The notes under the pieces are model-generated. The model was not told the DNA's origin and did not search any database. It saw only the letters and a list, made by a program, of their open reading frames with translations. Made by a program: the position numbers and the translations under genes. From assembly GCF_002906155.1 (NCBI RefSeq), contig NZ_MUJK01000002.1:124001-188000 (forward strand): DNA of 64,000 nucleotides. The letters run 5' to 3'. Shown in pieces: positions 25,869-35,543 of the stretch; positions within the stretch are counted from its first letter, which is position 1; the number at the start of each line of letters is the position of its first letter. Origin of the DNA: Pseudomonas laurylsulfativorans. Its GTDB lineage: Bacteria > Pseudomonadota > Gammaproteobacteria > Pseudomonadales > Pseudomonadaceae.

Positions 25869-27596
25869 ATGAATCAGAACGCTGAGTATTCCGCGGTCAA
25901 CGACGCCGTGCGCGGGCAGTTTTTTCGCAAAGTGTGGGCGATGATCACGCCTTACTGGCGCAGTGAGGAGAAGGCCAAGGCCTGGACGCTGCTGATCGCG
26001 GTGATTGCGTTGTCGCTGATCAGCGTGGGGATCTCGGTGTGGTTCAACACCTGGTACAAGGACTTCTACAACGCCCTGCAAAAGAAGGACGAAGCTGCGT
26101 TCTGGCAACTGATCCTGTACTTCTGCGCGATTGCGGCGGTGGCGATTGTCGGCGCGGTGTACCGGCTCTATCTGACCCAGATGCTGACGATCCGCTGGCG
26201 GGCATGGCTGACTGAAAAGCACTTTGCGCGCTGGCTCGCCGACAAGAATTACTACCAGCTGGAGCAGGGCGGCTACACCGACAACCCGGACCAGCGTATT
26301 TCCGAAGACCTCAACAACTTCACCTCCAACACTCTTGAGCTGGGTATCGGGTTGCTGCGCAACATCGTCAGCCTGGTGTCGTTCTCGATCATTCTGTGGG
26401 GGGTGTCCGGCAGTATTGAAGTGTTCGGCATCACCATTCCTGGCTACATGTTCTGGTGCGTACTGGTTTACGCGGTGGTTGGCAGCTGGTTGACGCATTT
26501 GATCGGTCGTCGCCTGATCGGTCTGAACAACCAACAACAACGCTTCGAAGCCGACTTGCGTTTCTCCATGGTGCGAATTCGCGAGAATGCCGAAAGCATC
26601 GCGTTGTACAACGGCGAACCGAACGAAAACCGCCGCTTGAGCAATCGCTTCGGAATGGTCTGGCATAACTTCTGGGACATCATGAAGGTGTCCAAGCGGC
26701 TGACGTTCTTCACCGCCGGTTACAGCCAGGCCGCCATCATCTTCCCGTTCATCGTTGCCTCGCCGCGCTATCTTGCCGGCAAGATCGAGCTCGGCGAACT
26801 GATGCAAATCAGCTCGGCGTTCGGCAACGTGCAGGAAAGCTTTAGCTGGTTTATCAGCGCGTACCAGAGCCTCGCCTCCTGGCGCGCCACCTGCGATCGT
26901 CTGCTGAGCTTCCACCAGGCCATGACTGACAACGAAGAGCGTGCGCCGGCCATCGACGTACAAAACTCGGGCTCCGCGCTGAAGGTGCACAACCTCGGCC
27001 TCGACCTGGCTGAAGGTCGTCACCTGCTGACCAACGCCGACATGACCGTGGAGGAGGGCGAGCGTGTGATGCTCAGCGGTCGTTCCGGCAGCGGAAAGTC
27101 GACCCTGCTGCGGGCGATGGGGCATCTGTGGCCGGCCGGCCACGGCAGTATTCGCCTGCCAGCGGCGCGCTACCTGTTCCTGCCGCAAAAACCGTACTTG
27201 CCGATTGGCACCCTGCGTGATGTCCTCAGTTATCCACAGCCCGGCGATACCTATCCGAATGAACGCTACGTGCAGGTGCTGGAAACCTGTCGCCTGCCGC
27301 ACCTGATTGCCCGTCTCGACGAGGCCAACCACTGGCAGCGTATGTTGTCGCCGGGTGAGCAGCAGCGCCTGGCCTTTGCCCGTGCACTGCTTTATGCACC
27401 GCAATGGTTGTACATGGACGAAGCGACCTCGGCGATGGACGAGGAGGATGAAGCGTCGCTGTATCAGGCACTGATCGATGAATTGCCGGGGTTGAGCATT
27501 GTCAGCATCGGCCATCGCAGCAGCCTCAAGCGTTTCCACCCACGGCACATCCGTATCGAAAATGGCCATCTGGTGGACCAGGCCGTGACCGCATAA
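25869..27596 (+). CDS. ABC transporter, fused permease/ATPase, SbmA/BacA-like membrane domain
   Basis: 575 residues. The N-terminal half has about six transmembrane helices with the ABC_membrane_2 motifs WFNTWYKDFYNALQKKD and WRAWLTEKHFARWLADKNYY followed by DNPDQRISEDLNNF. The ATPase half has Walker [11 protein letters not shown], the signature LSPGEQQRLAFARAL and Walker B WLYMDEATSAMDE. This architecture matches YddA/Rv1819c-type importers related to SbmA/BacA and ABCD proteins, which handle cobalamin or peptides in some bacteria. The substrate here is unknown. The start at 25869 follows a weak site. Confidence 0.85.
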   Translation: MNQNAEYSAVNDAVRGQFFRKVWAMITPYWRSEEKAKAWTLLIAVIALSLISVGISVWFNTWYKDFYNALQKKDEAAFWQLILYFCAIAAVAIVGAVYRLYLTQMLTIRWRAWLTEKHFARWLADKNYYQLEQGGYTDNPDQRISEDLNNFTSNTLELGIGLLRNIVSLVSFSIILWGVSGSIEVFGITIPGYMFWCVLVYAVVGSWLTHLIGRRLIGLNNQQQRFEADLRFSMVRIRENAESIALYNGEPNENRRLSNRFGMVWHNFWDIMKVSKRLTFFTAGYSQAAIIFPFIVASPRYLAGKIELGELMQISSAFGNVQESFSWFISAYQSLASWRATCDRLLSFHQAMTDNEERAPAIDVQNSGSALKVHNLGLDLAEGRHLLTNADMTVEEGERVMLSGRSGSGKSTLLRAMGHLWPAGHGSIRLPAARYLFLPQKPYLPIGTLRDVLSYPQPGDTYPNERYVQVLETCRLPHLIARLDEANHWQRMLSPGEQQRLAFARALLYAPQWLYMDEATSAMDEEDEASLYQALIDELPGLSIVSIGHRSSLKRFHPRHIRIENGHLVDQAVTA

Positions 27597-27683
27597 CCAC
27601 CCCGGTTCCTACAAGGGGGATGGGTGATCGTACAACCGCGTTGCGCTATGATGCGCTTTCAGTAGCCGAACTTTTCGAGACAG

Positions 27684-28442
27684 ATGTTCACCATGGAAAA
27701 CCTCAACGACACACCACGCCTCCCTCGCAAGCGCCGCAGCCTCGCTCAGGAACTGGTGACGGTGCTGTCCGAGCAGATCCGCGACGGTCATCTCAAGCGT
27801 GGCGACAAGTTGCCTACCGAGTCGGCCATCATGGATGCCCATGGCGTCAGCCGCACGGTGGTGCGCGAGGCGATTTCCCGTTTGCAGGCGGCAGGGCAGG
27901 TGGAAACCCGCCACGGTATCGGCACCTTCGTGCTCGACACGCCGAGCCCGAGCGGTTTCCGTATCGACCCGGCGACTGTGGTGACCTTGCGTGATGTGCT
28001 GGCGATCCTGGAACTGCGCATCAGTCTTGAAGTGGAGTCTGCCGGGCTGGCGGCGCAACGCCGCAGCCCGGAGCAACTGGCTAACATGCGCGCCGCCCTC
28101 GATGCGTTGAATGAAAGCGCCGCTCACGCCAGTGACGCCGTGGCGTCGGACTTCGCTTTCCACCTCGAAATCGCGCTGTCCACCGGCAACCGCTATTTCA
28201 CCGACATCATGACCCACCTGGGCACCAGTATCATTCCGCGCACCCGGCTGAACTCCGCGCGCCTGGCCCATGACGACCAGCAGCACTACATGGGTCGCCT
28301 GAGCCGCGAGCACGAGGAAATCTACGACGCCATTGCCCGTCAGGACTCCGATGCGGCCCGTGCGGCAATGCGCCTGCACCTGACCAACAGTCGTGAGCGG
28401 TTGCGACATGCCCATGAAGAGGCTGAGGCGCAGCGCGGGTAA
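27684..28442 (+). CDS. FadR-family (GntR) regulator, likely controlling the sugar-acid cluster
   Basis: 252 residues. The N-terminal winged helix is QELVTVLSEQIRDGHLKRGD then KLPTESAIMDAHGVSRTVVREAISRL. A FCD ligand domain follows (VLAILELRISLEVESAGLAA, FHLEIALSTGNRYFTDIM). FCD regulators often bind sugar acids through a metal-His cage. The kdgD promoter region just downstream holds a strong inverted repeat, its probable operator. ATGs at 27684 and 27693 compete as start; 27684 is three codons longer and neither has a strong ribosome-binding site. Confidence 0.85.
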   Translation: MFTMENLNDTPRLPRKRRSLAQELVTVLSEQIRDGHLKRGDKLPTESAIMDAHGVSRTVVREAISRLQAAGQVETRHGIGTFVLDTPSPSGFRIDPATVVTLRDVLAILELRISLEVESAGLAAQRRSPEQLANMRAALDALNESAAHASDAVASDFAFHLEIALSTGNRYFTDIMTHLGTSIIPRTRLNSARLAHDDQQHYMGRLSREHEEIYDAIARQDSDAARAAMRLHLTNSRERLRHAHEEAEAQRG

Positions 28443-28747
28443 GTAATCTGTCCGTGTCATCCATCGTCTGAACTACCGCTATCGCGAGCAGGCTCGCTCC
28501 CACAGTGTCTTGTGTCGATCACAAAATTGAGATCATGCACCAGCCCCCTGTGGGAGCGAGCCTGCTTGCGATAGGGCTATAAGCCATAAAACAAAACCCG
28601 TATTTATCCAGATCTTCCGACAACGTATCTCTCAAACGAGCGTTTATCACGGCGCTCGCAGCTCTCCTCTCTCGCTGAACCCCTCTAAAACTCTGGGCCT
28701 TAGCCTTTTTTGTCGAACAATTTTCACCCCTCGGCGATGAAATGCAG
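28443..28747. other. Spacer between the regulator gene and kdgD
   Basis: A REP pair occupies 28479-28576. The remainder up to the kdgD promoter (28748) shows no gene; I see nothing else that I can name. Confidence 0.5.
28479..28576. repeat. REP pair in outward orientation
   Basis: Left unit ATCGCGAGCAGGCTCGCTCC, right unit GGGAGCGAGCCTGCTTGCGA, about 45 bases apart. The two units are in the opposite relative orientation to the other GAGCGAGC pairs in this window. Confidence 0.85.
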
Positions 28748-28787
28748 TTGACGGTTGTATTTTAAGTTGTACGATGACCTACAACTT
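28748..28787 (+). promoter_or_regulatory. kdgD promoter with overlapping operator
   Basis: TTGACG (28748-28753) and TACGAT (28770-28775) are 16 bases apart. A perfect inverted repeat, AAGTTGTA (28764-28771) and TACAACTT (28780-28787) with an eight-base spacer, covers the -10 box. The position suits a repressor, most simply the FadR-type protein encoded at 27684. Confidence 0.65.
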
Positions 28788-28842
28788 CGGCGCAGGCTGA
28801 ACGGTTTTCTCACACAATGTCGCTATCCAGGGTGTTCGAATA

Positions 28843-29754
28843 ATGAATCCACAAGAACTGAAGTCCATCCTCTCTGCCGGTCTGCTGTCTTTCCCGGTCA
28901 CCGATTTCAATGCTCAGGGCGACTTCAATCGCGCGGGCTATATCAAGCGTCTCGAATGGCTGGCCCCATACGGCGCCTCGGCTTTGTTCGCCGCGGGCGG
29001 CACCGGTGAGTTCTTCTCTCTGGCGGCCAGCGAATATTCGGAAATCATCAAGACTGCCGTCGACACTTGCGCTACCAGCGTGCCAATCCTGGCGGGCGTG
29101 GGTGGTTCGACCCGTCAAGCCATCGAGTACGCACAGGAAGCCGAGCGTCTGGGCGCCAAAGGCCTGTTGCTGCTGCCGCACTACCTGACCGAAGCCAGCC
29201 AGGATGGCGTTGCCGCCCACGTTGAAGCCGTGTGCAAATCGGTCAACATCGGCGTGGTGGTCTACAACCGTAACGTCTGCCGTCTGAACGCGCCGCTGCT
29301 GGAGCGTCTGGCCGAGCGCTGCCCGAACCTGATCGGTTACAAGGACGGTCTGGGTGATATCGAGTTGATGGTGTCGATCCGTCGCCGCCTCGGTGATCGC
29401 TTCAGCTACCTGGGTGGCTTGCCGACCGCCGAAGTCTACGCCGCGGCCTACAAGGCCCTGGGCGTGCCGGTCTACTCCTCGGCGGTGTTCAACTTCATCC
29501 CGAAAACCGCGATGGACTTCTACCATGCGATCGCTCGTGAAGATCACGCCACTGTCGGCAAGATCATCGACGACTTCTTCCTGCCGTACCTGGACATCCG
29601 TAACCGCAAGGCCGGTTACGCCGTGAGCATCGTCAAGGCCGGGGCAAAAATTGCCGGCTACGACGCAGGTCCCGTGCGTGCACCGCTGACCGATCTGACC
29701 GGCGAAGAGTACGAAATGCTTGCCGCGCTGATCGACAAGCAGGGCGCGCAGTAA
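28843..29754 (+). CDS. kdgD: 5-dehydro-4-deoxyglucarate dehydratase
   Basis: A 303-residue DapA-family aldolase-fold enzyme that dehydrates and decarboxylates 5-keto-4-deoxy-glucarate to 2,5-dioxopentanoate (alpha-ketoglutarate semialdehyde). The Schiff-base lysine is K167 in [12 protein letters not shown]141 lies in [11 protein letters not shown], and the GTGEFFSL loop (53-60) binds the substrate carboxylate. Its product is the substrate of the dehydrogenase encoded next. No clear Shine-Dalgarno sequence precedes the ATG. Confidence 0.93.
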   Translation: MNPQELKSILSAGLLSFPVTDFNAQGDFNRAGYIKRLEWLAPYGASALFAAGGTGEFFSLAASEYSEIIKTAVDTCATSVPILAGVGGSTRQAIEYAQEAERLGAKGLLLLPHYLTEASQDGVAAHVEAVCKSVNIGVVVYNRNVCRLNAPLLERLAERCPNLIGYKDGLGDIELMVSIRRRLGDRFSYLGGLPTAEVYAAAYKALGVPVYSSAVFNFIPKTAMDFYHAIAREDHATVGKIIDDFFLPYLDIRNRKAGYAVSIVKAGAKIAGYDAGPVRAPLTDLTGEEYEMLAALIDKQGAQ

Positions 29755-29770
29755 CACTCGATAAACCAGG

Positions 29771-29795
29771 GCCGCCGGGCAATCGGCGGCTTTTT
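29771..29795 (+). terminator. Terminator-like hairpin between kdgD and the dehydrogenase gene
   Basis: GCCGCCG (29771-29777), loop GGCAAT, CGGCGGC (29784-29790), then TTTTT (29791-29795). The structure is a standard Rho-independent terminator, yet the downstream gene of the same pathway starts only 19 bases later. Confidence 0.75.
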
Positions 29796-29813
29796 GCGTG
29801 AGGAGATCTTAAA

Positions 29814-31259
29814 GTGGCAGATGCAAAGCGTTTCGATAACTACATCAATGGCGAATGGGTTGCCGGTGGCGATTACTCGGCCAACATCAACCCGTCCGAG
29901 CTGAGCGACACCATCGGCGACTACGCCAAGGCTGATCTGGCTCAGGTCAACGCCGCTATCGACGCCGCCCGTGCTGCGTTCCCGGCCTGGTCGGTGTCGG
30001 GCATTCAGGCCCGTCATGATTCCCTGGACAAAGTCGGCACTGAAATCCTTGCCCGTCGCGAAGAGCTCGGCACCCTGCTGGCCCGGGAAGAGGGCAAGAC
30101 CCTGCCTGAAGCCATCGGTGAAGTGACCCGCGCCGGTAACATCTTCAAGTTTTTTGCCGGTGAATGCCTGCGCCTGTCCGGCGACTATCTGCCGTCGGTG
30201 CGTCCTGGCGTCAACGTTGAAGTCACTCGCGAAGCCCTGGGCGTGGTCGGTCTGATTACCCCGTGGAACTTCCCGATTGCCATTCCTGCCTGGAAAATCG
30301 CCCCGGCCCTGGCCTACGGCAACTGCGTCGTGCTGAAACCTGCGGACCTGGTTCCGGGGTGCGCCTGGGCCCTGGCCGAAATCATCTCCCGCGCGGGCTT
30401 CCCGGCCGGCGTGTTCAACCTGGTGATGGGTAGCGGTCGTGTGGTTGGCGATGCGCTGGTCCACAGCCCGAAAGTCGACGGCATCAGCTTCACCGGTTCC
30501 GTGGGTGTCGGTCGCCAGATCGCCGTGAGCTGCGTGTCGCGTCAGGCCAAAGTCCAGCTGGAAATGGGCGGCAAGAACCCGCAGATCATTCTCGACGACG
30601 CCGACCTCAAGCAAGCGGTCGAGCTGTCGGTACAGAGTGCGTTCTACTCCACCGGCCAGCGTTGCACCGCTTCCAGTCGCTTTATCGTCACCGCGGGTAT
30701 CCACGACCAGTTCGTCGAAGCCATGGCCGAGCGCATGAAGTCGATCAAGGTCGGCCATGCATTGAAGGCTGGCACCGATATCGGTCCTGTGGTCTCCCAA
30801 GCGCAACTTGAACAGGACATGAAGTACATCGACATCGGCCAGTCCGAAGGTGCACGTCTGGTCAGCGGCGGTGGTCTGGTGACCTGCGACACCGAAGGCT
30901 ACTTCCTCGCGCCAACCCTGTTTGCCGACAGCGAAGCCTCGATGCGCATCAGCCAGGAAGAGATCTTCGGCCCGGTGGCCAACATCGTCCGCGTGGCCGA
31001 TTACGAAGCTGCGTTGGCCATGGCCAACGACACCGAGTTCGGTCTGTCGGCGGGCATCGCTACCACGTCGTTGAAATACGCCAACCACTTCAAGCGCCAC
31101 TCCCAGGCCGGGATGGTAATGGTCAACCTGCCGACCGCCGGTGTGGATTACCACGTTCCGTTCGGTGGGCGTAAAGGTTCATCCTATGGATCACGTGAGC
31201 AAGGTCGCTATGCGCAAGAGTTCTACACGGTCGTGAAAACCAGCTACATCGGCTCGTAA
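29814..31259 (+). CDS. Alpha-ketoglutarate semialdehyde dehydrogenase
   Basis: A 481-residue NAD(P)-dependent aldehyde dehydrogenase. The catalytic cysteine is C284 in STGQRCTASS, the general base E250 in LEMGGKN, and the nucleotide motif is ISFTGSVGVGRQ. The aromatic PWNFPIAIPAWK segment is canonical. It oxidises 2,5-dioxopentanoate from KdgD to 2-oxoglutarate. The start is GTG at 29814 with AGGAG eight bases upstream, placed immediately after the terminator-like hairpin. Confidence 0.9.
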   Translation: MADAKRFDNYINGEWVAGGDYSANINPSELSDTIGDYAKADLAQVNAAIDAARAAFPAWSVSGIQARHDSLDKVGTEILARREELGTLLAREEGKTLPEAIGEVTRAGNIFKFFAGECLRLSGDYLPSVRPGVNVEVTREALGVVGLITPWNFPIAIPAWKIAPALAYGNCVVLKPADLVPGCAWALAEIISRAGFPAGVFNLVMGSGRVVGDALVHSPKVDGISFTGSVGVGRQIAVSCVSRQAKVQLEMGGKNPQIILDDADLKQAVELSVQSAFYSTGQRCTASSRFIVTAGIHDQFVEAMAERMKSIKVGHALKAGTDIGPVVSQAQLEQDMKYIDIGQSEGARLVSGGGLVTCDTEGYFLAPTLFADSEASMRISQEEIFGPVANIVRVADYEAALAMANDTEFGLSAGIATTSLKYANHFKRHSQAGMVMVNLPTAGVDYHVPFGGRKGSSYGSREQGRYAQEFYTVVKTSYIGS

Positions 31260-31268
31260 ACGCAGTAC

Positions 31269-31376
31269 CCCTGTAGGCGCGAGCTTGCTCGCGATGGTCT
31301 CGAGGTCGTGGCGGCACACCTGATGCCCCGCGTCATCGTTGACCACCATCGCGAGCAGGCTCGCTCCCACAGGGGA
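31269..31376. repeat. REP inverted pair inside the sugar-acid cluster
   Basis: CTGTAGGCGCGAGCTTGCTC and GAGCAGGCTCGCTCCCACAG face each other. The pair fills most of the gap between the dehydrogenase gene and the permease gene. The left unit has GGCGCGAGC rather than GGAGCGAGC, a point change. Confidence 0.9.
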
Positions 31377-31427
31377 GCAACTACAGATTCACCCGCGCAT
31401 AAAAATAATCAGTGGGAGTACATCTAC

Positions 31428-32795
31428 ATGCAATCATCCAAGCCGACTCACGTCCGCTATTTGATCCTGCTCATGCTGTTTCTGGTGACCACGATCAATT
31501 ACGCCGACCGCGCTACCATCGCAATCGCCGGTTCCAGCCTGCAGAAAGACCTGGGCATTGATGCCGTTACCCTCGGCTACATCTTCTCCGCATTCGGTTG
31601 GGCCTACGTGGCCGGGCAAATCCCCGGTGGCTGGCTGCTTGACCGCTTTGGTTCGAAAAAAATCTACGCACTGAGCATTTTCACCTGGTCGCTGTTTACC
31701 GTACTGCAGGGCTATGTCGGCGAGTTCGGCATGTCCACCGCCGTCGTTGCGCTGTTCATGCTGCGCTTCCTGGTGGGGCTGGCCGAAGCGCCGTCCTTCC
31801 CCGGCAACGCGCGTATCGTAGCGGCCTGGTTCCCGACCGCTGAACGTGGCACTGCCTCGGCGATCTTCAACTCGGCGCAATACTTCGCCACTGTGCTGTT
31901 CGCACCGCTGATGGGCTGGATCGTCTACAGCTTCGGCTGGCAGCACGTGTTCGTCGTCATGGGCGTGATCGGCATCATCTTCTCGGGCATCTGGCTGAAA
32001 GTGATCTACAGCCCGCGCCAACACCCGATGATCAATGACGCCGAGTTCAAGCACATCGCCGACAACGGCGGCATGGTCGACATGGACCAGGACAAGGGCA
32101 AAGGCAAGAAGACCGACGGTCCGAAGTGGGACTATATCCGTCAACTGCTGACCAACCGCATGATGCTCGGCGTGTACCTGGGCCAATACTGCATTAACGG
32201 TATCACCTACTTCTTCCTGACCTGGTTCCCGGTGTACCTGGTGCAAGAGCGCGGCATGACCATCCTCAAGGCCGGTTTCATTGCTTCGTTGCCGGCGATC
32301 TGCGGTTTTATCGGTGGTGTGCTCGGCGGGGTGATTTCCGATTACCTGCTGCGCAAAGGCCATTCCCTGACCTTCGCCCGCAAGGCACCGATCATTGCCG
32401 GCCTGCTGGTTTCCAGCAGTATCGTGGCCTGCAACTACGTGGACGTTGAATGGATGGTCGTCGGCTTCATGGCCCTGGCGTTCTTCGGCAAAGGCGTGGG
32501 CGCATTGGGCTGGGCCGTGGTGTCCGACACCTCGCCGAAGCAAATCGCCGGCCTGAGCGGTGGCTTGTTCAACACCTTCGGTAACCTCGCGTCCATCACC
32601 ACCCCGATCGTCATCGGCTACATCATCAGCTCCACCGGTTCGTTCAAGTGGGCACTGGTGTTTGTCGGTTGCAACGCTTTGGTCGCGGTGTTCAGCTATC
32701 TGGTCATCGTCGGCCCGATCAAGCGTGTGGTGCTCAAAGAGCCACCAGCGAACGGTTCTGAAGCCCCTGGCAAATTGTCTCAAGCGCATTCCTGA
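31428..32795 (+). CDS. gudP: MFS permease, glucarate/galactarate transporter type
   Basis: 455 residues with twelve predicted transmembrane helices and the anion:cation symporter features [12 protein letters not shown] (residues about 24-35) and [11 protein letters not shown], the loop 2-3 motif of the major facilitator superfamily. The central loop is rich in lysine ([11 protein letters not shown]). Position between the aldehyde dehydrogenase and garD supports a role in hexarate uptake with protons. I moved the start from 31308 to the ATG at 31428, because the upstream part lies in REP sequence. Confidence 0.88.
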   Translation: MQSSKPTHVRYLILLMLFLVTTINYADRATIAIAGSSLQKDLGIDAVTLGYIFSAFGWAYVAGQIPGGWLLDRFGSKKIYALSIFTWSLFTVLQGYVGEFGMSTAVVALFMLRFLVGLAEAPSFPGNARIVAAWFPTAERGTASAIFNSAQYFATVLFAPLMGWIVYSFGWQHVFVVMGVIGIIFSGIWLKVIYSPRQHPMINDAEFKHIADNGGMVDMDQDKGKGKKTDGPKWDYIRQLLTNRMMLGVYLGQYCINGITYFFLTWFPVYLVQERGMTILKAGFIASLPAICGFIGGVLGGVISDYLLRKGHSLTFARKAPIIAGLLVSSSIVACNYVDVEWMVVGFMALAFFGKGVGALGWAVVSDTSPKQIAGLSGGLFNTFGNLASITTPIVIGYIISSTGSFKWALVFVGCNALVAVFSYLVIVGPIKRVVLKEPPANGSEAPGKLSQAHS

Positions 32796-32806
32796 GGAGC
32801 GGCGTC

Positions 32807-34360
32807 ATGCAGTTGATTGAACATTCCGACTCGCCGCGCTACATCCGCTTGCACGAGCGGGATAACGTGGTGATTGTGGTCAACGATCAGGGCGTGCCGG
32901 CCGGTACCGCATTTTCGGACGGCCTGGTCACCCTGGATTTCGTGCCACAGAGCCACAAGGTCACCCTGGAAGACATTCCTGAAGGTGGCCAGGTGATTCG
33001 TTACGGCCAGACCATTGGCTACGCCTTGCAGCCGATTCCCCGCGGCAGTTGGGTCAAGGAAGATCAACTGCGCATGCCGACCGCGCCACCGCTGGACAGC
33101 TTGCCGCTGTCCACCGACGTGCCGGCCGCGCAAGCACCGCTGGAAGGCTTCACCTTCGAGGGTTATCGCAACGCCGACGGCACCGTCGGTACGCGCAACA
33201 TTCTCGGCATCACCACCACCGTGCAATGCGTGACTGGCGTACTCGATCATGCGGTCAAGCGCATCAAGGCCGAGTTGCTGCCCAAGTACCCGCACGTCGA
33301 TGACGTGGTGGCGCTGACCCACAGCTACGGCTGCGGCGTGGCCATCACGGCCACCGACGCGTACATCCCGATTCGCACTGTGCGCAACCTGGCGCGCAAC
33401 CCGAACCTGGGCGGCGAAGCGCTGGTGATCAGCCTGGGCTGCGAGAAATTGCAGGCCGGGCAGGTGATGCACGACAACGACAGCTCGGTGGATCTCAGCG
33501 AGCCGTGGTTGTACCGCTTGCAGGATTCCAGTCACGGCTTCACCGAAATGATCGAGCAGATCATGGAACTGGCTGAAATCCGTTTGAAGAAGCTCGATCA
33601 ACGCCGTCGGGAAACCGTGCCGGCGTCCGAACTGATTCTCGGCATGCAGTGCGGCGGCAGTGATGCGTTCTCCGGCATCACCGCCAACCCGGCGCTCGGT
33701 TACGCCTCGGACCTGCTGTTGCGGGCCGGTGCGACGGTGATGTTCTCCGAAGTCACCGAAGTGCGCGATGCCATTTATCTGCTGACCTCCCGCGCGGAAA
33801 ACCAGGAAGTCGCCCAGGAACTGGTGCGGGAAATGGATTGGTATGACCGCTACCTGGCCAAGGGCGAGGCGGATCGCAGTGCCAATACCACACCGGGCAA
33901 CAAGAAGGGCGGGCTGTCGAACATTGTCGAGAAGTCCCTGGGTTCGATCGTCAAGTCCGGCAGCAGCGCGATCAATGGCGTGCTTGGCCCAGGCGAGCGT
34001 TTCAAGCGCAAAGGCCTGATCTTCTGTGCGACCCCGGCCAGCGACTTTGTCTGCGGGACGCTGCAACTGGCGGCGGGGATGAACCTGCATGTGTTCACCA
34101 CCGGTCGCGGAACGCCTTACGGCTTGGCCATGGCGCCGGTCGTGAAGGTTTCGACCCGGACCGAACTGGCGCAACGCTGGCCGGACCTGATCGATATCGA
34201 CGCTGGGCGCATTGCCACCGGGCGAGCATCGATCGAGGAACTGGGCTGGGAGCTGTTTCACTACTACCTGGACGTGGCCAGCGGCAAGAAACAGACGTGG
34301 GCCGAGCAGCACAAACTGCATAACGACATCACCTTGTTCAACCCGGCGCCGATCACCTGA
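32807..34360 (+). CDS. garD: Galactarate dehydratase
   Basis: A 517-residue UxaA/GarD-family dehydratase that converts galactarate (or possibly glucarate) to 5-keto-4-deoxy-glucarate, the substrate of KdgD. An N-terminal SAF-like domain (about 1-90) is followed by the altronate/galactarate dehydratase core with [22 protein letters not shown] and [13 protein letters not shown], the conserved Cys/His elements of the metal site. It begins 11 bases after the permease stop codon. No glucarate dehydratase (gudD) gene is in the window. Confidence 0.93.
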   Translation: MQLIEHSDSPRYIRLHERDNVVIVVNDQGVPAGTAFSDGLVTLDFVPQSHKVTLEDIPEGGQVIRYGQTIGYALQPIPRGSWVKEDQLRMPTAPPLDSLPLSTDVPAAQAPLEGFTFEGYRNADGTVGTRNILGITTTVQCVTGVLDHAVKRIKAELLPKYPHVDDVVALTHSYGCGVAITATDAYIPIRTVRNLARNPNLGGEALVISLGCEKLQAGQVMHDNDSSVDLSEPWLYRLQDSSHGFTEMIEQIMELAEIRLKKLDQRRRETVPASELILGMQCGGSDAFSGITANPALGYASDLLLRAGATVMFSEVTEVRDAIYLLTSRAENQEVAQELVREMDWYDRYLAKGEADRSANTTPGNKKGGLSNIVEKSLGSIVKSGSSAINGVLGPGERFKRKGLIFCATPASDFVCGTLQLAAGMNLHVFTTGRGTPYGLAMAPVVKVSTRTELAQRWPDLIDIDAGRIATGRASIEELGWELFHYYLDVASGKKQTWAEQHKLHNDITLFNPAPIT

Positions 34361-34375
34361 TACCGCGTTATCGTT

Positions 34376-34444
34376 CATCGCGGGCAAGCCAGCTCCTACA
34401 AGGATTGCGCTGAACCTGTAGGAGCTGGCTTGCCAGCGATAGCG
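34376..34444. repeat. REP pair (GAGCTGGCTTGCCAGC type), outward orientation
   Basis: CATCGCGGGCAAGCCAGCTC on the left and GTAGGAGCTGGCTTGCCAGC on the right, with a short AT-poor centre. It shares the second REP type with 23767-23870; its left arm has CGGGCAAGCC instead of CTGGCAAGCC. Confidence 0.85.
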
Positions 34445-34517
34445 ATCCAGCAGGCGCCGAAGTCTTCAGTGGCTTATCATTAGGCACCTAACGACGCCCA
34501 CCAAGGTTACCCCCGGC

Positions 34518-35459
34518 ATGCTGGCTATTTTCCTCGAAACCCTGAATATCACCGCGCCGGTATTCGCCATGCTGTTTCTCGGGGTGCTGCTCAAACGCAT
34601 CGACTGGATCAACGACAACTTCATCCACACGGCGTCGGCACTGGTGTTCAACGTCACCATGCCGGCGTTGCTGTTTCTGGGCATCCTGCATGCCGACCTG
34701 CACGCGGCGTTGCAACCGGCGTTGCTGATCTACTTCTCCCTCGCGACGCTGGTGTGTTTTGCCATCGCCTGGGGCTGGGCGATCTGGAAGTGCCCGCGGG
34801 AAGATCGAGGGATCTACACCCAGGGCGCTTTTCGTGGCAACAACGGGGTCATCGGCCTGGCGCTGGCGGCAAGCATGTACGGCGACTACGGGATTTCCCT
34901 CGGGGCGATTCTCGCGGCGCTGGTGATCCTGTTTTACAACACCCTCTCGACCATCGTGCTGGCGGTGTACAGCCCAGTGATCAAGTCCGATCCTTGGAGC
35001 ATCTGCAAAAGCGTGTTCAGCAATCCGTTGATCATCAGCGTAATTGCGGCTGCACCGTTCGCCTATTTCAAGATCGGCTTGCCCGGCTGGCTTGAAACCT
35101 CCGGGCAGTACCTGGCGCAAACCACCTTGCCACTGGCGCTGATCTGCATCGGCGGCACGCTGTCCCTGGCTGCACTGCGTAAAAGCGGCAACATGGCACT
35201 GAGTTCAAGCCTGGTGAAGATGATCGGCCTGCCGGTGCTGGCGACGCTGGGGGCATGGCTGTGGGGTTTTCGCGGGGCGGAACTGGGGATTCTGTTTCTG
35301 TACTTCGGCAGCCCGACCGCGGCCGCCAGTTTCGTCATGGCCCGGGCGGCCGATGGCAATCATGAACTGGCAGCGGCGATTATCGTGATCACCACGCTGA
35401 TGGCGGCGATCACCACCAACATCGGGATCTTCTTTTTGCAGTGGGGTGGGTGGATCTGA
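34518..35459 (+). CDS. AEC-family (auxin efflux carrier-like) transporter
   Basis: 313 residues with about ten transmembrane helices in two five-helix bundles. The segments QGAFRGNNGVIGLALAASMYG and the later YFGSPTAAASFVMARAADGN are the characteristic inverted-repeat motifs of the AEC family. Related bacterial proteins export or exchange organic acids. There are no partner genes; the strand and position after garD do not prove a link to sugar-acid metabolism because a REP pair intervenes. Confidence 0.85.
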   Translation: MLAIFLETLNITAPVFAMLFLGVLLKRIDWINDNFIHTASALVFNVTMPALLFLGILHADLHAALQPALLIYFSLATLVCFAIAWGWAIWKCPREDRGIYTQGAFRGNNGVIGLALAASMYGDYGISLGAILAALVILFYNTLSTIVLAVYSPVIKSDPWSICKSVFSNPLIISVIAAAPFAYFKIGLPGWLETSGQYLAQTTLPLALICIGGTLSLAALRKSGNMALSSSLVKMIGLPVLATLGAWLWGFRGAELGILFLYFGSPTAAASFVMARAADGNHELAAAIIVITTLMAAITTNIGIFFLQWGGWI

Positions 35460-35489
35460 CCTCTGGAGTTTCGGTGTTCCTGAGGGCCT

Positions 35490-35511
35490 CATCGCGAGCT
35501 TGCTCGCGATG
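35490..35511. repeat. Single REP unit forming a perfect hairpin
   Basis: CATCGCGAGC, two T, GCTCGCGATG: a perfect 10-bp stem. It is a lone unit of the GAGCGAGC type, between convergent genes. Confidence 0.8.
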
Positions 35512-35543
35512 GCGCCAGATCAGGCAACCTGAATTTCAATGAC

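Noticed and set aside
25863..27569. A 568-codon minus-strand frame opposite the ABC transporter gene
   Set aside because: The transporter on the plus strand has all ABC motifs; the opposite frame has none and is a mirror effect of third-position GC.
28843..34360. Calling the cluster a complete glucarate pathway
   Set aside because: No gudD is present in the window; only galactarate dehydratase is seen, so glucarate use would need a gene elsewhere.
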